Shown here: piece by piece, positions 46,077 through 57,146 of the stretch
How the letters are laid out: the number at the start of each line of letters is the position of its first letter
Numbering within the stretch: the first letter of the stretch is position 1
Source of the DNA: Phellopilus nigrolimitatus
Taxonomy: Eukaryota; Basidiomycota; Agaricomycetes; Hymenochaetales; Hymenochaetaceae
Assembly: GCA_021029095.1 (NCBI GenBank)
Contig: JAJOHG010000067.1
Location: 1 to 64,000, forward strand
Length of the DNA stretch: 64,000 nt
Reading direction: 5' to 3'
Notes under the pieces: model-generated
The model's input: the letters and a program-made list of their open reading frames with translations, nothing else
Told to the model about the DNA's origin: nothing
The model's database searches: none
Position numbers and translations under genes: made by a program

Positions 46077-47180
46077 TCATTCAGGATATCCGTCGCTGTC
46101 GTCTACACTGAAGGAGATGTTTCTTCGAGCGCAGATTTCTTCAAGAGACTTGAACGCTGCTCGCGAGGGTTCCACCCAGTCATCGTAGTCGTTTTGGGAA
46201 AATTCCAGCTTTGGATCGAGGAGGAGAACGGTCGAACGAAAATGAAGCACTTTGAGTGCCGGAAGGAAGTCGCCCGATCCTGTCCCTTCCCTGAAACACT
46301 TCACTAGTTGTTCCGCTCGCTCGGGGTCCACGTAATAGAATAGCTCTTCCAGAGAATCCATAGACTCCAAGAGTTTCGGGTGCATGTCGGTCGCCTCGCA
46401 GCGGAAATAGCGAAGTTTTCGTAACCCCGACGGGAAGTGCCGGATCTCCTTCCAGTTTCCCTCCACCATATATAACCTCAAGCGGGTAAGAGTCTCCGAC
46501 CACGTATTCAGGCATGTACGGTTATCCATATACACAAACTTATCGTGTACAATTTCGACGTCCTCGACGAACGGCGCCATCTTCGCGAAGAAGCACGCTA
46601 TGTCGAGGCCCTGCACCTCAATGCGACGTAGCGCCAGACAACGCGCAGGTGTCTCAGGTGGGAATTCAAATCGAAATCGAAGAGCGCTCATGTCAACGAG
46701 CGAATCTACTAACTGAGTGTCGGTTTTCTGCCAATCTTCACACAACCGACTAACGCTGAGGTGCGTGAGGTTCGAGGACAAGGAGATGATTTCCGTGATC
46801 GCGCGAACATGCTCGACACCAAAGCACTTGGACTCGAAAGCAAAGAAGCGCACGAGGTTCGCAAGGCGGCTGTTTTGCGAAAGTGTCGCGCTAAGAAGCA
46901 TAAGACCGGTAGCTTCGTTATCCTCACTGTCCTTGCTATCCTCGCTATCCTCGCTATCCTCTCTATCCTCGCTTTCCTCGCTGTTTTCTGAGATAGATAT
47001 TGACCTGTAGAGTTGGAGTTCTCCGTACTCATGCCATGCCTTGCAGACAAGGAGAAGAGAAGCGAGGTCGGAGGGGCGATGAGAATCGGGAAACGTGTAT
47101 GGACCGCCGAGATATAGCTGGATGATCTTCTCTGATATCTCGAACGGAAGCGGTGGAGTATGCAATTTTGTACTAGTCAT
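46077..47180 (-). CDS. F-box/leucine-rich-like protein
   Basis: Single exon of 367 residues. An F-box-like segment at about 11-60 (LPFEISEKIIQLYLGG, then DLASLLLVCKAWHEYGELQL) would bind Skp1 in an SCF ubiquitin ligase. The remainder has irregular leucine-rich strands (LTHLSVSRL, LALRRIEVQGLDI, LTRLRLYMVEG, LRKLRYFRCEA), the presumed substrate-binding part. An acidic run of Ser-Glu-Asp at about 65-90 is coded by a 15-base-type minisatellite near 46918-46980 and is probably variable in length. Such genes are greatly expanded in Agaricomycetes. Confidence 0.75.
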   Translation of the reverse strand: MTSTKLHTPPLPFEISEKIIQLYLGGPYTFPDSHRPSDLASLLLVCKAWHEYGELQLYRSISISENSEESEDREDSEDSEDSKDSEDNEATGLMLLSATLSQNSRLANLVRFFAFESKCFGVEHVRAITEIISLSSNLTHLSVSRLCEDWQKTDTQLVDSLVDMSALRFRFEFPPETPARCLALRRIEVQGLDIACFFAKMAPFVEDVEIVHDKFVYMDNRTCLNTWSETLTRLRLYMVEGNWKEIRHFPSGLRKLRYFRCEATDMHPKLLESMDSLEELFYYVDPERAEQLVKCFREGTGSGDFLPALKVLHFRSTVLLLDPKLEFSQNDYDDWVEPSRAAFKSLEEICARRNISFSVDDSDGYPE

Positions 47181-48048
47181 GACGGCCTAACTATTCCGAC
47201 AGAGTTAAGCATTGCAAGCACACTCGTTAGAACATCAACAGGAGGACACACCTGGATTCGAGCGAGGAGGACACCGAGAGTCTCGTCAGAGCTTCTGCGT
47301 GTCTATGCACTGCTCGTTTGGAAGGCACGAATCTCCCGCGGTTTCTCTGAGCGCAATGTGGGTGCTGTCAAGTACAGAGTAGAGAGAGAGGAGAGACTCG
47401 CGGCGTAGTTCGCGTTGGCTATTATATAAAGAGTTGTTGATTAGTCATTCTGACTCATGTTCCCTGCGGCTCAGATGTAGACTCCAATACGCCACGATAC
47501 TCCGCAAAAAAGTAGAATGCATCATCACTCGGACCTACGTTGAACGCATCGAGCAAGAACAAGTCAAATTGTGTTATTTTGGGTATAATCGGACAATACC
47601 GAACCTTATAGAGTCATATCGAGACATTTTCATTCAATTTTTTTTTAAAGTATTACATCATTATAATCATAATTCTCACTAGGAATAACGGCCTAATACA
47701 ATCATGTACATATGCTCACCTATCTTGGGTTGAATTCCGGAGTAAAATCTCGAGGATTATGTTCATCAAGGATATTACAGTCTTCTGTAGTTCTTAAATG
47801 CCATCCCATAGGTGCAAATCCACAGCATAAGAGAGTCGTGTAGGATTCATAAGTTTTCCATTTTCTTTGTCACTCAGAGGGCTTCAAACTTCATCAAGGA
47901 TTGTAAGCGACTAAAAAAATGGTTATTGGCAATATATCAGACACAAATAGAACCACAATCGATAGATATAAATCAAGAAATAATCTAAGCGAATAAAATG
48001 ATGTAGAACCGGCGAGAATATATAAACAGAAGACAGAACCTCAAATGT
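47181..48048. other. AT-rich spacer
   Basis: Very AT-rich from about 47580 to 48000. No coding frame or repeat that I can support. Confidence 0.5.
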
Positions 48049-50153
48049 CTAGTACAAGTCAGGAATGACATTCTCCTTCCCAGCGAGTACCTTGTGCGTA
48101 GACTGCGTGATGTGCGCCTTGACACGGCCCCGAAACACATACGTAGGCGTGCCCGGGCTGAGTCCAATGAGCATGCGTCGAGGAGCTGCCGTCGGGGTAA
48201 ACAGAGCTGTAGATCCATTCCAGAGAGCGGGAGTACCAGTGAGGTATGGAATCGGAGACTCTAAGAGCGACGAGGAGAGATGGATGTACGAAGTGGCCGG
48301 AGGACTATGAGGAGTAGGAACGGAGGCCTCGGCAACAGTTATCAAAGAGAGAACAGGGGACTCGGCAGAAACATCGAGATTGGCGGTTGCAGCCCCGCCA
48401 GTATTATTGACGAATGGGTCATCAAGTCTGGGGGTGTTCAGGAGGTCAAGAGAAGCAGAGTAGGCTGGCGCACACGAAGATGCTGAGACATTTGCTGCGG
48501 GGTGCGTGATATTCGGGACGACGACCTCCGACTCCTGTACCTCCTCGTAAACAACCTCCCACTGCGCCTGAGAAACCAGGAGCTCCTCAATTCGGTCCTC
48601 GAGCATTCCGGCTTTGGTGCGAAGGTGCGAGAGTGACGCCTCTTTTTCGGAGAGTCGTAGAGCAAGCGCTTCAGTCCTCTGCGCGTGCATTTCTGCATCT
48701 GCACGGGCCTCATCACGCTCACGAATAGCGCGAGTAGACGCGCGCCAGAGCACCCTGATAGTCTTTCGATTGGCAAAGTTCATCTTTTGCTGCGATCGTA
48801 AACGCTCAGCGAGCGATGAGCCGTGTGCGATCTTCGCCTGTAATGAATTGATCTGCGCCTTCTGCGTGTTGATCGTTCCGATATTACGCGCAGTCTGTGA
48901 TTCAAGAGCCCTTATCTGCGTATGCGCCTGTTCAGCGGAGAGCTTGGAGGCAACAAGCCTTTTGAGAGCACCGGCAAGCGATGCGGGGAGGTAAGCTACT
49001 TTGTTGTGGAGAGAAGACAGTTCAGCGGGCGAGGATAGCGTGTATTTGAGGTTGTCGATCTCGCGCAGCAGAGTACTGACAAGTTCGTCATTCGCAGAGT
49101 CGACGACCTCTTGCATGTACGAGAATGCGCCCTTGTCGAGGTGAAACTGATTCGATGGGTCAGTAAGAAGTTGGGAGGGAGGTCGCTTAAGATTTACTTT
49201 AATAATTACGAGGATGCACGTGGCGAAAGCCATCGAAGTCCAAAAAGATGGCAATTCAATTCTTTCAGCAAAACCCTACAAATACGGGAGTTAAAACACT
49301 CTGTACGGTCGGTAAGACATGTAGGCTACTCACAGAAATTGTTGTGCCAGTCGCCTTGACTTTATCGATCGAGGAGGGAATGATCGCGGCCGAAAGACTA
49401 GGTGTGCTTGCAAAGAGCGTCTTGCCAGCGAGCTGAAGTGGGGATTATATCAGCGATGAACGAGAAAACTTCGAATCTCAAAGACGTACGAGAAGGAGCC
49501 GGGTTAAACGCCCGAGGATTGTAGGCGTATCACATGACAAGAGATACTTCGCGGACTGAAACCAAATCATGTCAGCCACCACGAAATCGAAATAGCAACG
49601 ACAAAAAACATACTGCGAGAACCCAGCCGTGCCCTTCAGCGTCTATGCACGGCCCACCAGTGCTGAGCGCCAGGCGAAAAGGGACGCGGATGTATTGGTA
49701 AAACGAGTTGGTGTCGTAATAGCGGGCGCAATAGAAACGTGTTTCTGGAGCATATCCACCATCTGCGCCGTACAGAGTGAACAAGGCAACGGTAGCTATA
49801 GACGCACGCAACTGCACGATCGGGGGAAAGAGGAGGGCGAGGGTCGGGTAGAAGAAGTAGAGAAAGGAGATAATTGCAGCAATGAAGAAGACGGGACGAA
49901 GGCGGCGGGGGCTTGGGTAGCAGAACGACAAAAGCCCTGCGGTGAAAACGGAGACGAGGGGGATAAGCAAGACAAGAGTATCTAGAATAAATTTCACCGC
50001 AATGGCGTACGACAGGTCAGTTAGAATCGTCGTGAGCGAAGTGTCGAGAAGGGGCTGGACGATTTCACGGGTCCCCGCCATCGACAGCTTGAAGCTCGAG
50101 CTAGTGAGATCATCCTGTGGAAGTAGGCGACGCAGTGCGTTTCCAGCAAGCAT
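48049..50153 (-). CDS. Membrane-anchored coiled-coil protein, copy 3
   Basis: Five exons with the same intron positions as copies 1 and 2 (49614-50153, 49490-49555, 49334-49432, 49198-49275, 48049-49146), about 626 residues. It has a single copy of the 46-residue coiled-coil unit, so the tandem duplication arose after copy 3 split from the others. The C-terminal region is diverged and shorter, ending KENVIPDLY. It is not accompanied by HNH-like or chitinase genes. The neighbours are an F-box gene and DUS1. Confidence 0.78.
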
Positions 50154-50739
50154 GGCGAAGTTGGTGAAGTGGGGAAGCTGGCGGCAAAGAGCAGGTGAAG
50201 CGATGATGGTAGATAGAGATCAAGAGCCGACGAGGAAGTTGACAGTAGACGCAGGGATTTTAAGACCTTCGGAGGATTCATCCAGCACCTAGTCCGGAAC
50301 CTGACACCATTGCGATCTCGCCTAGCACAAGCAGATGGCTGACATCTCAAATAAAATAATATATCACCCTTCTGGTTTCTATGCCTTATGAGTTGTAGAG
50401 GAGCTGAGCAAAATCGAATCCAGTATCCAAAACATTCAAGATGGTACGTACAGCGCCGTGCCGGGTGCAAGGAAAACAAGTATGAACTCATCGCACAAAT
50501 TACAGACAAAGAGAGAGAGAGAACACGTTGAAAATCAGCATGTCGTAATTGCCAGTACTTTCTCACGAGTTTCATGTACTTACATAATCTTTTCTTCATC
50601 TATTCGCTTCACTTCGATTTCGACTTTGCCGCCGCCGTAGACGTTTGCGGCTTGCTATCCGCCCAAGATACTTTCTGTTACTCCTCTGCGCCTTCTGCGC
50701 TCTATCCTTCGATACCTGACGCCTAGAAACTTCCCGAAG
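50154..50739. promoter_or_regulatory. Divergent promoter, coiled-coil copy 3 / DUS1
   Basis: 586 bases between head-to-head genes. The sequence near copy 3 differs from the upstream regions of copies 1 and 2 after about 100 bases. It includes a GA-rich run near 50511. No TATA box I trust. Confidence 0.4.
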
Positions 50740-52373
50740 ATGCCAGGCGTAGTTTCAGATGAGCATCGGCCAAAGCGGAGAAAGCTGTCTGGCGGTGATT
50801 TGTACAGGGATGTGCTCGGTAGCCCGAAACTTGTCGTTGCGCCAATGGTCGACCAAAGCGAACTGGTAAGTGCTCATTGTCTTGCTGTAGAGTGTCTCTA
50901 TTGACGCTCTGAATAGTCTTGGAGGATTCTATCTCGTCGGTACGGGGCGCAGGTCAGTGCACGAACCCGTTCGATTCGCCAATGAGCCAACGAGTGTCTG
51001 AAAGTTCGCGTAGCTCGTCTACACGCCGATGATCAATGCAAAGGTGAATTTTGAACCGTCTGCGCTCGAGCGTGTCTCATGGTGTGTACAGATGTTTGCC
51101 GAGTCGAAACACAAATCCTACAAAGAGCAGGCGTTCAACTTGCTGAACGGGGAGGAAGGCGGTTCCCAAGATCGACCGCTCATTGTCCAATTTGCAGCGA
51201 ACGACCCCGACCAGCTTCTCACGGCTGCGAAACTAGTTGAGGCGCATTGCGATGCTGTGGACATCAACTTTGGCTGCCCGCAGGATATCGCAAGGAGGGG
51301 ACGTTACGGATGTTATTTGCAGGACGACTGGGACCTCGTGTACCGTCTCAGTATGTATTCTCCCACCCGTTTCTCTACTTTGTACTGACGAACCGGCAAG
51401 TAAATACCCTTCACGAGAATTTGTCCATTCCCGTAACGGCGAAGTTCCGAGTTTTTTCTTCTCTCTCAAAGACCGTCGAGTACGCGAAAATGATGGAGCG
51501 TGCTGGCGCGCAGATTTTAACATGTCATGGCCGGACACGAGAACAGAAGGGACACAACAGTGTACGTCTTTCTCTTTTACCGGAGGTTCATAATTGTTGA
51601 CTGTCGTTCAGGGTCTAGCTGACTGGGATAAAATCCGCGCCGTCAAGGATGCTGTTTCGGTGCCCGTGTTCGCAAATGGGAATGTCCTATTTCATGACGA
51701 TATCCAGCGATGTCTTGACGCGACTGGCGCAGATGCCATCATGACCGCGGAGGGCAATCTTTACAACCCGACGGTGCTTCTCAGCGCAGCGTCGTTCCAG
51801 GGTCCATCCTCATTCACAACTGCGTCTTTGACTAATGCACTGTCAACCAAATTTTCGCGCGCAACAAACGAGTTTTTCATGCTACCGAACGACACAGGCG
51901 CGTATCTCCCGCATAGTACGCTCGCGCTCGAGTACCTCGCGATTGTGCGTGCCCTGCGCACGCCAACAGCAGGGAGCGCAATCAAAGGCCACCTCTTCAA
52001 GCTGCTGCGCCCAATGCTGCTTTCCGAGACAGATCTCCGCGACCGCCTGGGGCGCGTGCGTGGGCGGCCGGGCGGAGACAAAGACGAGCTCCTTAAGGAA
52101 TACGAGGACATCGTGCGCGAAGTCGAGGCACGCCTGCAATCAGAAATAGATCAGGTACAAAAAGGGAAAGTGACGCTCGAGGGGCTCGTAAAGGTCGACG
52201 AGTCGACAGGGCTCCGAGTACTTCCACGCTGGCTGGCGCAGCCATATTTCCGCCCGCTGCAGGTCAAGAACGAGCAAAAAGAAGCAAAGGAAGGTCACAG
52301 AAGCGCAGGTGGCGGGACGGAGACGAAGAAGAAACCGGAAGACGATGCTATGACAAATGGCGTAGAGGGGTAG
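50740..52373 (+). CDS. DUS1: tRNA-dihydrouridine(16/17) synthase
   Basis: FMN-dependent reduction of uridine in the D-loop of tRNA. Five exons (50740-50865, 50917-50952, 51014-51350, 51401-51561, 51612-52373) give 473 residues. Signatures: LVVAPMVDQSELSWRILSRR, VYTPMINAK, PLIVQFAANDP, VDINFGCPQ with the expected catalytic Cys at about 142, RRGRYGCYLQDDWDLV, NLSIPVTAKFRV, LTCHGRTREQKGH, VPVFANGNV and EGNLYNPTVLLS. The C-terminal 200 residues carry a helical tRNA-binding part and a Lys/Glu-rich tail. Length and motif order are normal for eukaryotic Dus1. Confidence 0.94.
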
Positions 52374-52529
52374 GAGATGGAGGCTGTGGAATGGTGCTGG
52401 CGAGGTGGCTATGGAGCGCTCAAAGATTAGGAACCAGCCAAGAGAAACAGGCCATAATCCTCAAGCGAGCTTACGCTTTCATCGCCGCGGCGCCCGTATA
52501 CCTACAGCGATCCCAGCGCGACGTGAATT

Positions 52530-52831
52530 CTTGTTATTTGAGAAGCGTATGGTCTGGGGATTCACTTTTCCCAGACGGCGAACGCGTCTCCGTGTCTGAC
52601 GACGGCGTAGCTCAGGGAGCCGGGCTCGGCGTCAGATCCGCATGCGCCTTCATGTTCGCGAGCCATGCGCGATCTCGTCGGTCTTTCCTGGCTTCGCTTT
52701 GAACTGGAAGGAAAGGCGCAAGGGCGTAAGACGCTGCGGACTGTATAAGTAAACCGGGCGGCGGTGAATGGGGGACGCACCTGAGCAGTGGCAATTATCT
52801 CGCCTGTGATGTCCTCGTAGTTCGTCGACAT
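52530..52831 (-). pseudogene. Decayed ABM-domain (antibiotic-biosynthesis-monooxygenase-like) gene
   Basis: Exon 1 (52781-52831) encodes MSTNYEDITGEIIATAQ and splices to FKAKPGKTDEIA (from 52703), a typical ABM start. The continuation (WLANMKAHAD) lies in another frame and SLSYAVVRHGDAFAVWEK in a third, followed directly by TGA where the family goes on. Two frameshifts and a truncation therefore separate recognisable pieces. It follows DUS1 tail to tail. Confidence 0.6.
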
Positions 52832-54090
52832 GCTTCCTATAGTGCTTGGAATTGAGGTTTTAAATTCTCGGGAGGCGAAGGCGAGCAGACCAGCGTCGAC
52901 TTCGAGCCAGAATGTGTCGTAATTATACATTCTGCTGAAGGCTTCTTAGTAAACTCACTATATTACTTGTTATCTCCAATGCGTCGCTCGGGCCTGATGT
53001 GTACACAAGACATACACTCAAGGCAGCTGCCTTGAGCGAGTGGCAAGGACTGCCGAAGGGACGCGTAAGGACTCAATTGCGCACAAATACGAAGCAATGG
53101 GTTCGGCGGTGCTGATAAATGAATCCTCGGGAGCCGAGTGCGTGCGTATCGTCTCGGCAGAGTCCTTAGAAGCCACATACACCGGACCCAGACCCGTCCC
53201 TCGCCCGCATCACAGTCCGTAGTCGAGTCCGGGACAAAACACAGTCCAATGACCAGTCCTTAGGAGCGCGCAGCAATACAGTCAATGTCTGTTCATAGGT
53301 TCCCACATTTAGGTGAACTGGTGTCCTCTCATTTCTCGAGGGCACGCACGGAGCGCCGGCTGGGGTTTAGAACACGGCGTGGATGTGCGGGCATCTCTGG
53401 TCGCGCGTCAGTGCCGCAGATGTATGCATGTATGTATTCTGTATTCTGTATCTCTGCGCGGAAGTACACTATCAGCGCATACCTTCCGCAGACGAAAACG
53501 CGAGGCAATCAAGAACATCCAGAAATCAGAAGAGGGGCGCCGAGCGGACTGTATGCCAGTTTCACGGGCGCCTTCGGAATTAATACAAATATGCGATGGC
53601 TGCCTTGCGCCGGCTCCGGGTGCACGAACCAGCCCACGACATCCACAGAAGGCCGCAGTCAATGCGAAGGAGCACGATGTGAACAGAAGGCTGAGCAGCC
53701 TTTATGACGGCGTGGCGGGGGTGCCTGTACTGTCAACAGGGATGCAAAGCCCTTTAGTAATGGGATCACCTTTCACTTTGCGTTGAGACCTTCCCAATGC
53801 CCGGTGGCATGACACTCACAGCCCAGGATTGCGCTGGATAACCAAGCCCATTCCTCGCAACGGTTACCATTGTCACATTTGATCTCCACAATGGAGCAGC
53901 AGAGCCCTCTCAGCGCAGACGTGGTGGTTTGCAATGTTATGGAGGCAGCAGTATATAAACTCGCGCAGCACGAGGTTCCCGGGGCAGCAAACCACAAAGA
54001 ACAATGCACACAAATCTGAGGAAGATGGGTCACGTTTTACAGACACTGGGCATCGGGTTGGTGCTTACAGCCTTGGCTCCGATAGTCAGG
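52832..54090. other. Spacer; upstream region of small gene U1
   Basis: No gene seen up to about 53730. From 53735 the sequence belongs to the unit repeated at 60937. TATATAAA at 53952-53959 is a good TATA box for the gene at 54091. Confidence 0.5.
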
Positions 54091-54651
54091 ATGGCGTCTC
54101 GAATCCGTTCGCACGGAAAACTCGCCGGTTCGTCTGTCTATTTCGCCTTGACGAAAACCGGAAAGACGGGCATATATTTCTCGGGAGATGCCGACTACAA
54201 ACCCGTGTTCTTCTACAGCGCACAGCCATCGACTGGAGGAGCAGGGGGATGCCAGACAGGGTACATGCTAGACATTGGAGAAACAAGAGAGGCATTCGAA
54301 CACGCAGGATTCCAGCTCCGCTCAACAATCAACCTCCACGAAACGCCGCCGAGCGCCATAGAGTTAAGGGCGTTCCGCCAAATCGCGAACAAATGGGGCT
54401 TCGAAGACATAGAAAACGGAGTAGAGTACGCCGCGCCCTCCAAGTGGCTCGCGGCGTACCTTGCTATTTTCTTCGAGAACGAAGACAAGGAACTCGAAGG
54501 CCTGGCAGAGGCGCTGATCAAGCGCGGGGCGGCTGCGAAGCCCGGAAGCGTGCTCCCATTTTCGGCGGCGCTGCCGTCGCGCCGGACGTTTTGGCAGAAA
54601 ATTAGATACCGTGAATACTGGCTTAATATGCTTTGCTGTAATGACGCCTGA
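54091..54651 (+). CDS. Unrecognised small protein U1
   Basis: 186 residues from MASRIRSHGK to LNMLCCNDA. I use the Met aligned with the start of U2 (61281). An earlier in-frame ATG at 54004 would add 29 residues that U2 does not share. Common core: SSVYFALTK-KTGIYFSGD, PVFFYSAQ / PVFVYCAY, TGYMLDIG, EAFEHAGFQLRSTINLHETP, WLAAYLAIFF and AEALIKRGAAAKPGSVLP. The alternation of short strands and a helical C-terminal half suggests a folded domain. No signal peptide, and no family I know. Confidence 0.6.
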   Translation: MASRIRSHGKLAGSSVYFALTKTGKTGIYFSGDADYKPVFFYSAQPSTGGAGGCQTGYMLDIGETREAFEHAGFQLRSTINLHETPPSAIELRAFRQIANKWGFEDIENGVEYAAPSKWLAAYLAIFFENEDKELEGLAEALIKRGAAAKPGSVLPFSAALPSRRTFWQKIRYREYWLNMLCCNDA

Positions 54652-54722
54652 GAGTAGATAGACAATGAGAATCAGTGCAAAGGTTCAGTCTTCTGGACAA
54701 AACAACAGAGTAAAGTAGATCT

Positions 54723-54747
54723 AGAGAGAGAGAGAGAGAGAGAGAGA
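54723..54747. repeat. (GA)n microsatellite
   Basis: About 25 bases of uninterrupted GA directly before the ATG of the next open frame. Confidence 0.9.
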
Positions 54748-55280
54748 TGCCTGTGGGAAAGCGAAACCTGAACTCATTTGCAGCTATATTCAGTGCACGC
54801 AGAAGCAGGGACGATATGCAGAATCAGCCGACCTTTTTCCCGAAAGTGCTACAGAGGAAACCGGACAAAAGGCAAATGCAAAGAGGAGTCATCTCAGAGC
54901 CCTTGCTGACTTTCCAGAGTACGCTCCCCGCTTCCCCGCACGGCCAACGTGGACGAGTCGAGGAAGACACGCCGCCAGAATCGAAACGAAGAATGAAAGA
55001 GATGCCCAGGACCCGGTACAGCTACCGGAAAGCCGGGCTTGAAGAGCGGCGAAAAGCGAAGGCAGAGAAAGTGTCAGATTTCGACGCACAGAGATGCGAC
55101 CAGCAAGACGGGACGTCTAGAGCCCGTACGTGCGTCGCCAAAAACCAAGACGTGCCCGGATTAATACATATTAAAGCAGCCAGCTGTGTCAATATCAATC
55201 AAGCCGGGGCCTCGATCCTAACTAGCGAGTCGCGAGATCCGCTAGAAATGTTGAGAGTGCTGGCGCGGGAAGCGGCTTGA
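54747..55280 (+). CDS. Doubtful open frame, 177 codons
   Basis: ATG-started frame from MPVGKRNLNSF to EMLRVLAREAA, very basic and hydrophilic, with no recognisable domain. The counterpart after U2 begins ATGCCCGTGGGAGAG and stops at once, so the frame is not conserved. It may be an exon, since splice-like sites follow it, or chance. Confidence 0.25.
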   Translation: MPVGKRNLNSFAAIFSARRSRDDMQNQPTFFPKVLQRKPDKRQMQRGVISEPLLTFQSTLPASPHGQRGRVEEDTPPESKRRMKEMPRTRYSYRKAGLEERRKAKAEKVSDFDAQRCDQQDGTSRARTCVAKNQDVPGLIHIKAASCVNINQAGASILTSESRDPLEMLRVLAREAA

Positions 55281-57092
55281 CAAGATGGCAGCAGACGTTC
55301 AGGCATGTCTGCAAACTTGACAGTTCCAGATCCCAGAGCACTCGACAGACCTTGAGTATCAGGCGGATGCGCTGCCGACGGCAGTCGCAGCATTCAACAG
55401 GCGAAAGGTATGTATCAGCGCCGCCGGCTAGGAGACCGTCAAAGATGGCGACATGAGGAGAAACGCCGGAGCAGCACAGGCTGTCCTTCGTTCTGGACCT
55501 ATAATGAACGACGTTTCCAGTTTACTTCAAGTTCGTTCGACGTGGCAACAAGTTATGTAGACAGACACGTGATTCAACTGACGTCATCAGTCGTCTTCGC
55601 GGTGTCTCCTCTGCGTTCGCAGTCAGGAGAGAAAGACGGGCGCCATCGAGCTTTGCGAGTATTCCAACCGTCGTGCTATTCACGGCCTCTCTGGCCAGGC
55701 CAGTGACGCAACACCTAACGGAGCGGTGCGTCATCCAGCTCGCAATTTGCAGTGCGGCTTATCTCGCTAGGGACAAGATGACGCCTTCTCCGGAGCCGGC
55801 AGCGTCTCACTTGAGGGCGCGAAGCCTGCAGGACGGCATGGAGACGGACACAGGCACAAGAGCCAGCGGAAACTCGTAAGTGTGCTGCAAAAACGGAGTG
55901 CGGGTATTACGGCGGCGACACGCGGCATCCTGCACGCCTCGGAGTAGATGGAAGAAAGGGGCGCGGAGAGCGCATGCGGCGGTGCGGGGAAGGATGGTTG
56001 CTCGGTTCGCCCGCAGAAGCCACATGCAATAAACGGTTTTTTTTATGGAAGACGACTGCGCGCAGTCGCTGGCTTCGCGTCTTCGTGTCTTCGACATCGA
56101 CGTCTGCGACTCTCGTCCGGACGGGCACTCGCATCGCGCTTTCGGGGTGTCCCTCGGTCCCGTAGGCAGGAACAGCAACGTTTAATTAGCCCTCGCGGGT
56201 TCTTTCATCGAGGCAACGCAGACAGCTGCAGGCTGACCCGCTATTCCGCCGCCTAGAGCGCTACAACGCGGACCTTTCGGTCACAGCTACAGCAGTGTGC
56301 TGCGGAGACGTGTAACAAGCTCTGGGCGATAAGGGGCGTGCAGTGCAAGACAGCGCCCATAAGCATATGCAGTATGCGGTATACATATGTCGCCGTGCTT
56401 CTCTTGACATGCCAGCACCTGGCTCGGTGGACGAACGCGTGGTTGGGTTTGATACCGGCGCGTGGTCCATTTTTGTCGCGAAGGCTGGATCGCTAACACG
56501 TTCCGAGTCGGGGCTGAACTTGATTTCGAGTAGTGTTGTTAGGGAACTCAAGGGTTTTGCCGTTGCCGCCTGGCAAAATAGCAATTGCCGTTTGGCAATA
56601 CTAAGCCCGAATTTTGGGTTGGCGAAACCTGGCAGAAGTCAGATAGTCTCAGAGAATGGCAAGGAAATTTGAGAAATTAACCTGCAGATTGTGTCCGTTC
56701 ACACCCTCGCCAACAGGTGGATTTTTCAGCATTTTATTTACGCCGTAATTATCAAAAAATTTCAACATTTCACCAAAATCACTTCTATTTATGGAAGTCC
56801 TGATTACCTATAACCCTCCCGGAATTGAAATTTATTCTTGCAATGCCTTTTCTAGGTCAGAAGCGCTAGAAAAAGCGATCTAGAGCATATTACAATTTTT
56901 GCCATACCGGCAAAACATAGCAATATTGCCAGGTTTTGCCAGGCGAAATGGCAAATCTCGTCTGTTTGAGTTTTGCTCTCAACACTAATTTCGAGATTCT
57001 GCTGAGTCTTGTCGGAGCGGGTCGTGCTGGGCCTATCGGCTTGAATCGTCCGAGCTGGCTGCCAATGGGGTGCTGCTGCACACCGGTACCGG
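55281..57092. other. Gene-poor stretch with a possible MITE
   Basis: Scattered short open frames without coding character. The only structured element is at 56555-56955. Confidence 0.45.
56555..56955. mobile_element. Candidate non-autonomous DNA element (MITE)
   Basis: The left end TTTTGCCGTTGCCGCCTGGC and the right end, read in reverse complement TTTGCCATTTCGCCTGGCAA, form imperfect terminal inverted repeats sharing CGCCTGGCAAAA. Further TTGCC/GGCAA words lie just inside both ends and the interior is AT-rich and non-coding. No clear target-site duplication is visible. Confidence 0.4.
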
Positions 57093-57146
57093 ATCTGATA
57101 AGATGTCACTCCAATCGAATCTCTATCAGGAACACGCATCAGATAA
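57093..57146 (+). promoter_or_regulatory. Two ATCWGATAA iron-response GATA sites upstream of ferric reductase
   Basis: ATCTGATAA at 57093-57101 and ATCAGATAA at 57138-57146, both exact matches to the target of SreA/Urbs1-type iron-sensing GATA repressors, same orientation, 45 bases apart, about 510-560 bases before the ATG of the ferric reductase at 57656. Confidence 0.6.

Larger units (their letters stand above)
53735..54765 (+). repeat. Duplicated unit U, copy 1
   Basis: Matches 60937-61925 in the same orientation. It includes the shared opening AACAGGGATGCAAAG, CCTCGCAACGGTT, a TATATAAAC box, the small gene and a closing ATGCC-GTGGGA. Similarity is moderate, so the duplication is not recent. 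Confidence 0.7.

Noticed and set aside
46918..46980. Tandem GATAGCGAGGATAGC-type repeat, considered as a regulatory or CRISPR-like array
   Set aside because: It is a coding minisatellite for an acidic Ser-Asp-Glu run in the F-box protein. No spacers of constant length.
54004..54090. Upstream ATG extension of U1 with a hydrophobic stretch (LGIGLVLTALAPIV), a possible signal peptide
   Set aside because: The corresponding part of U2 has no ATG and no matching residues, so the shared downstream Met is preferred.
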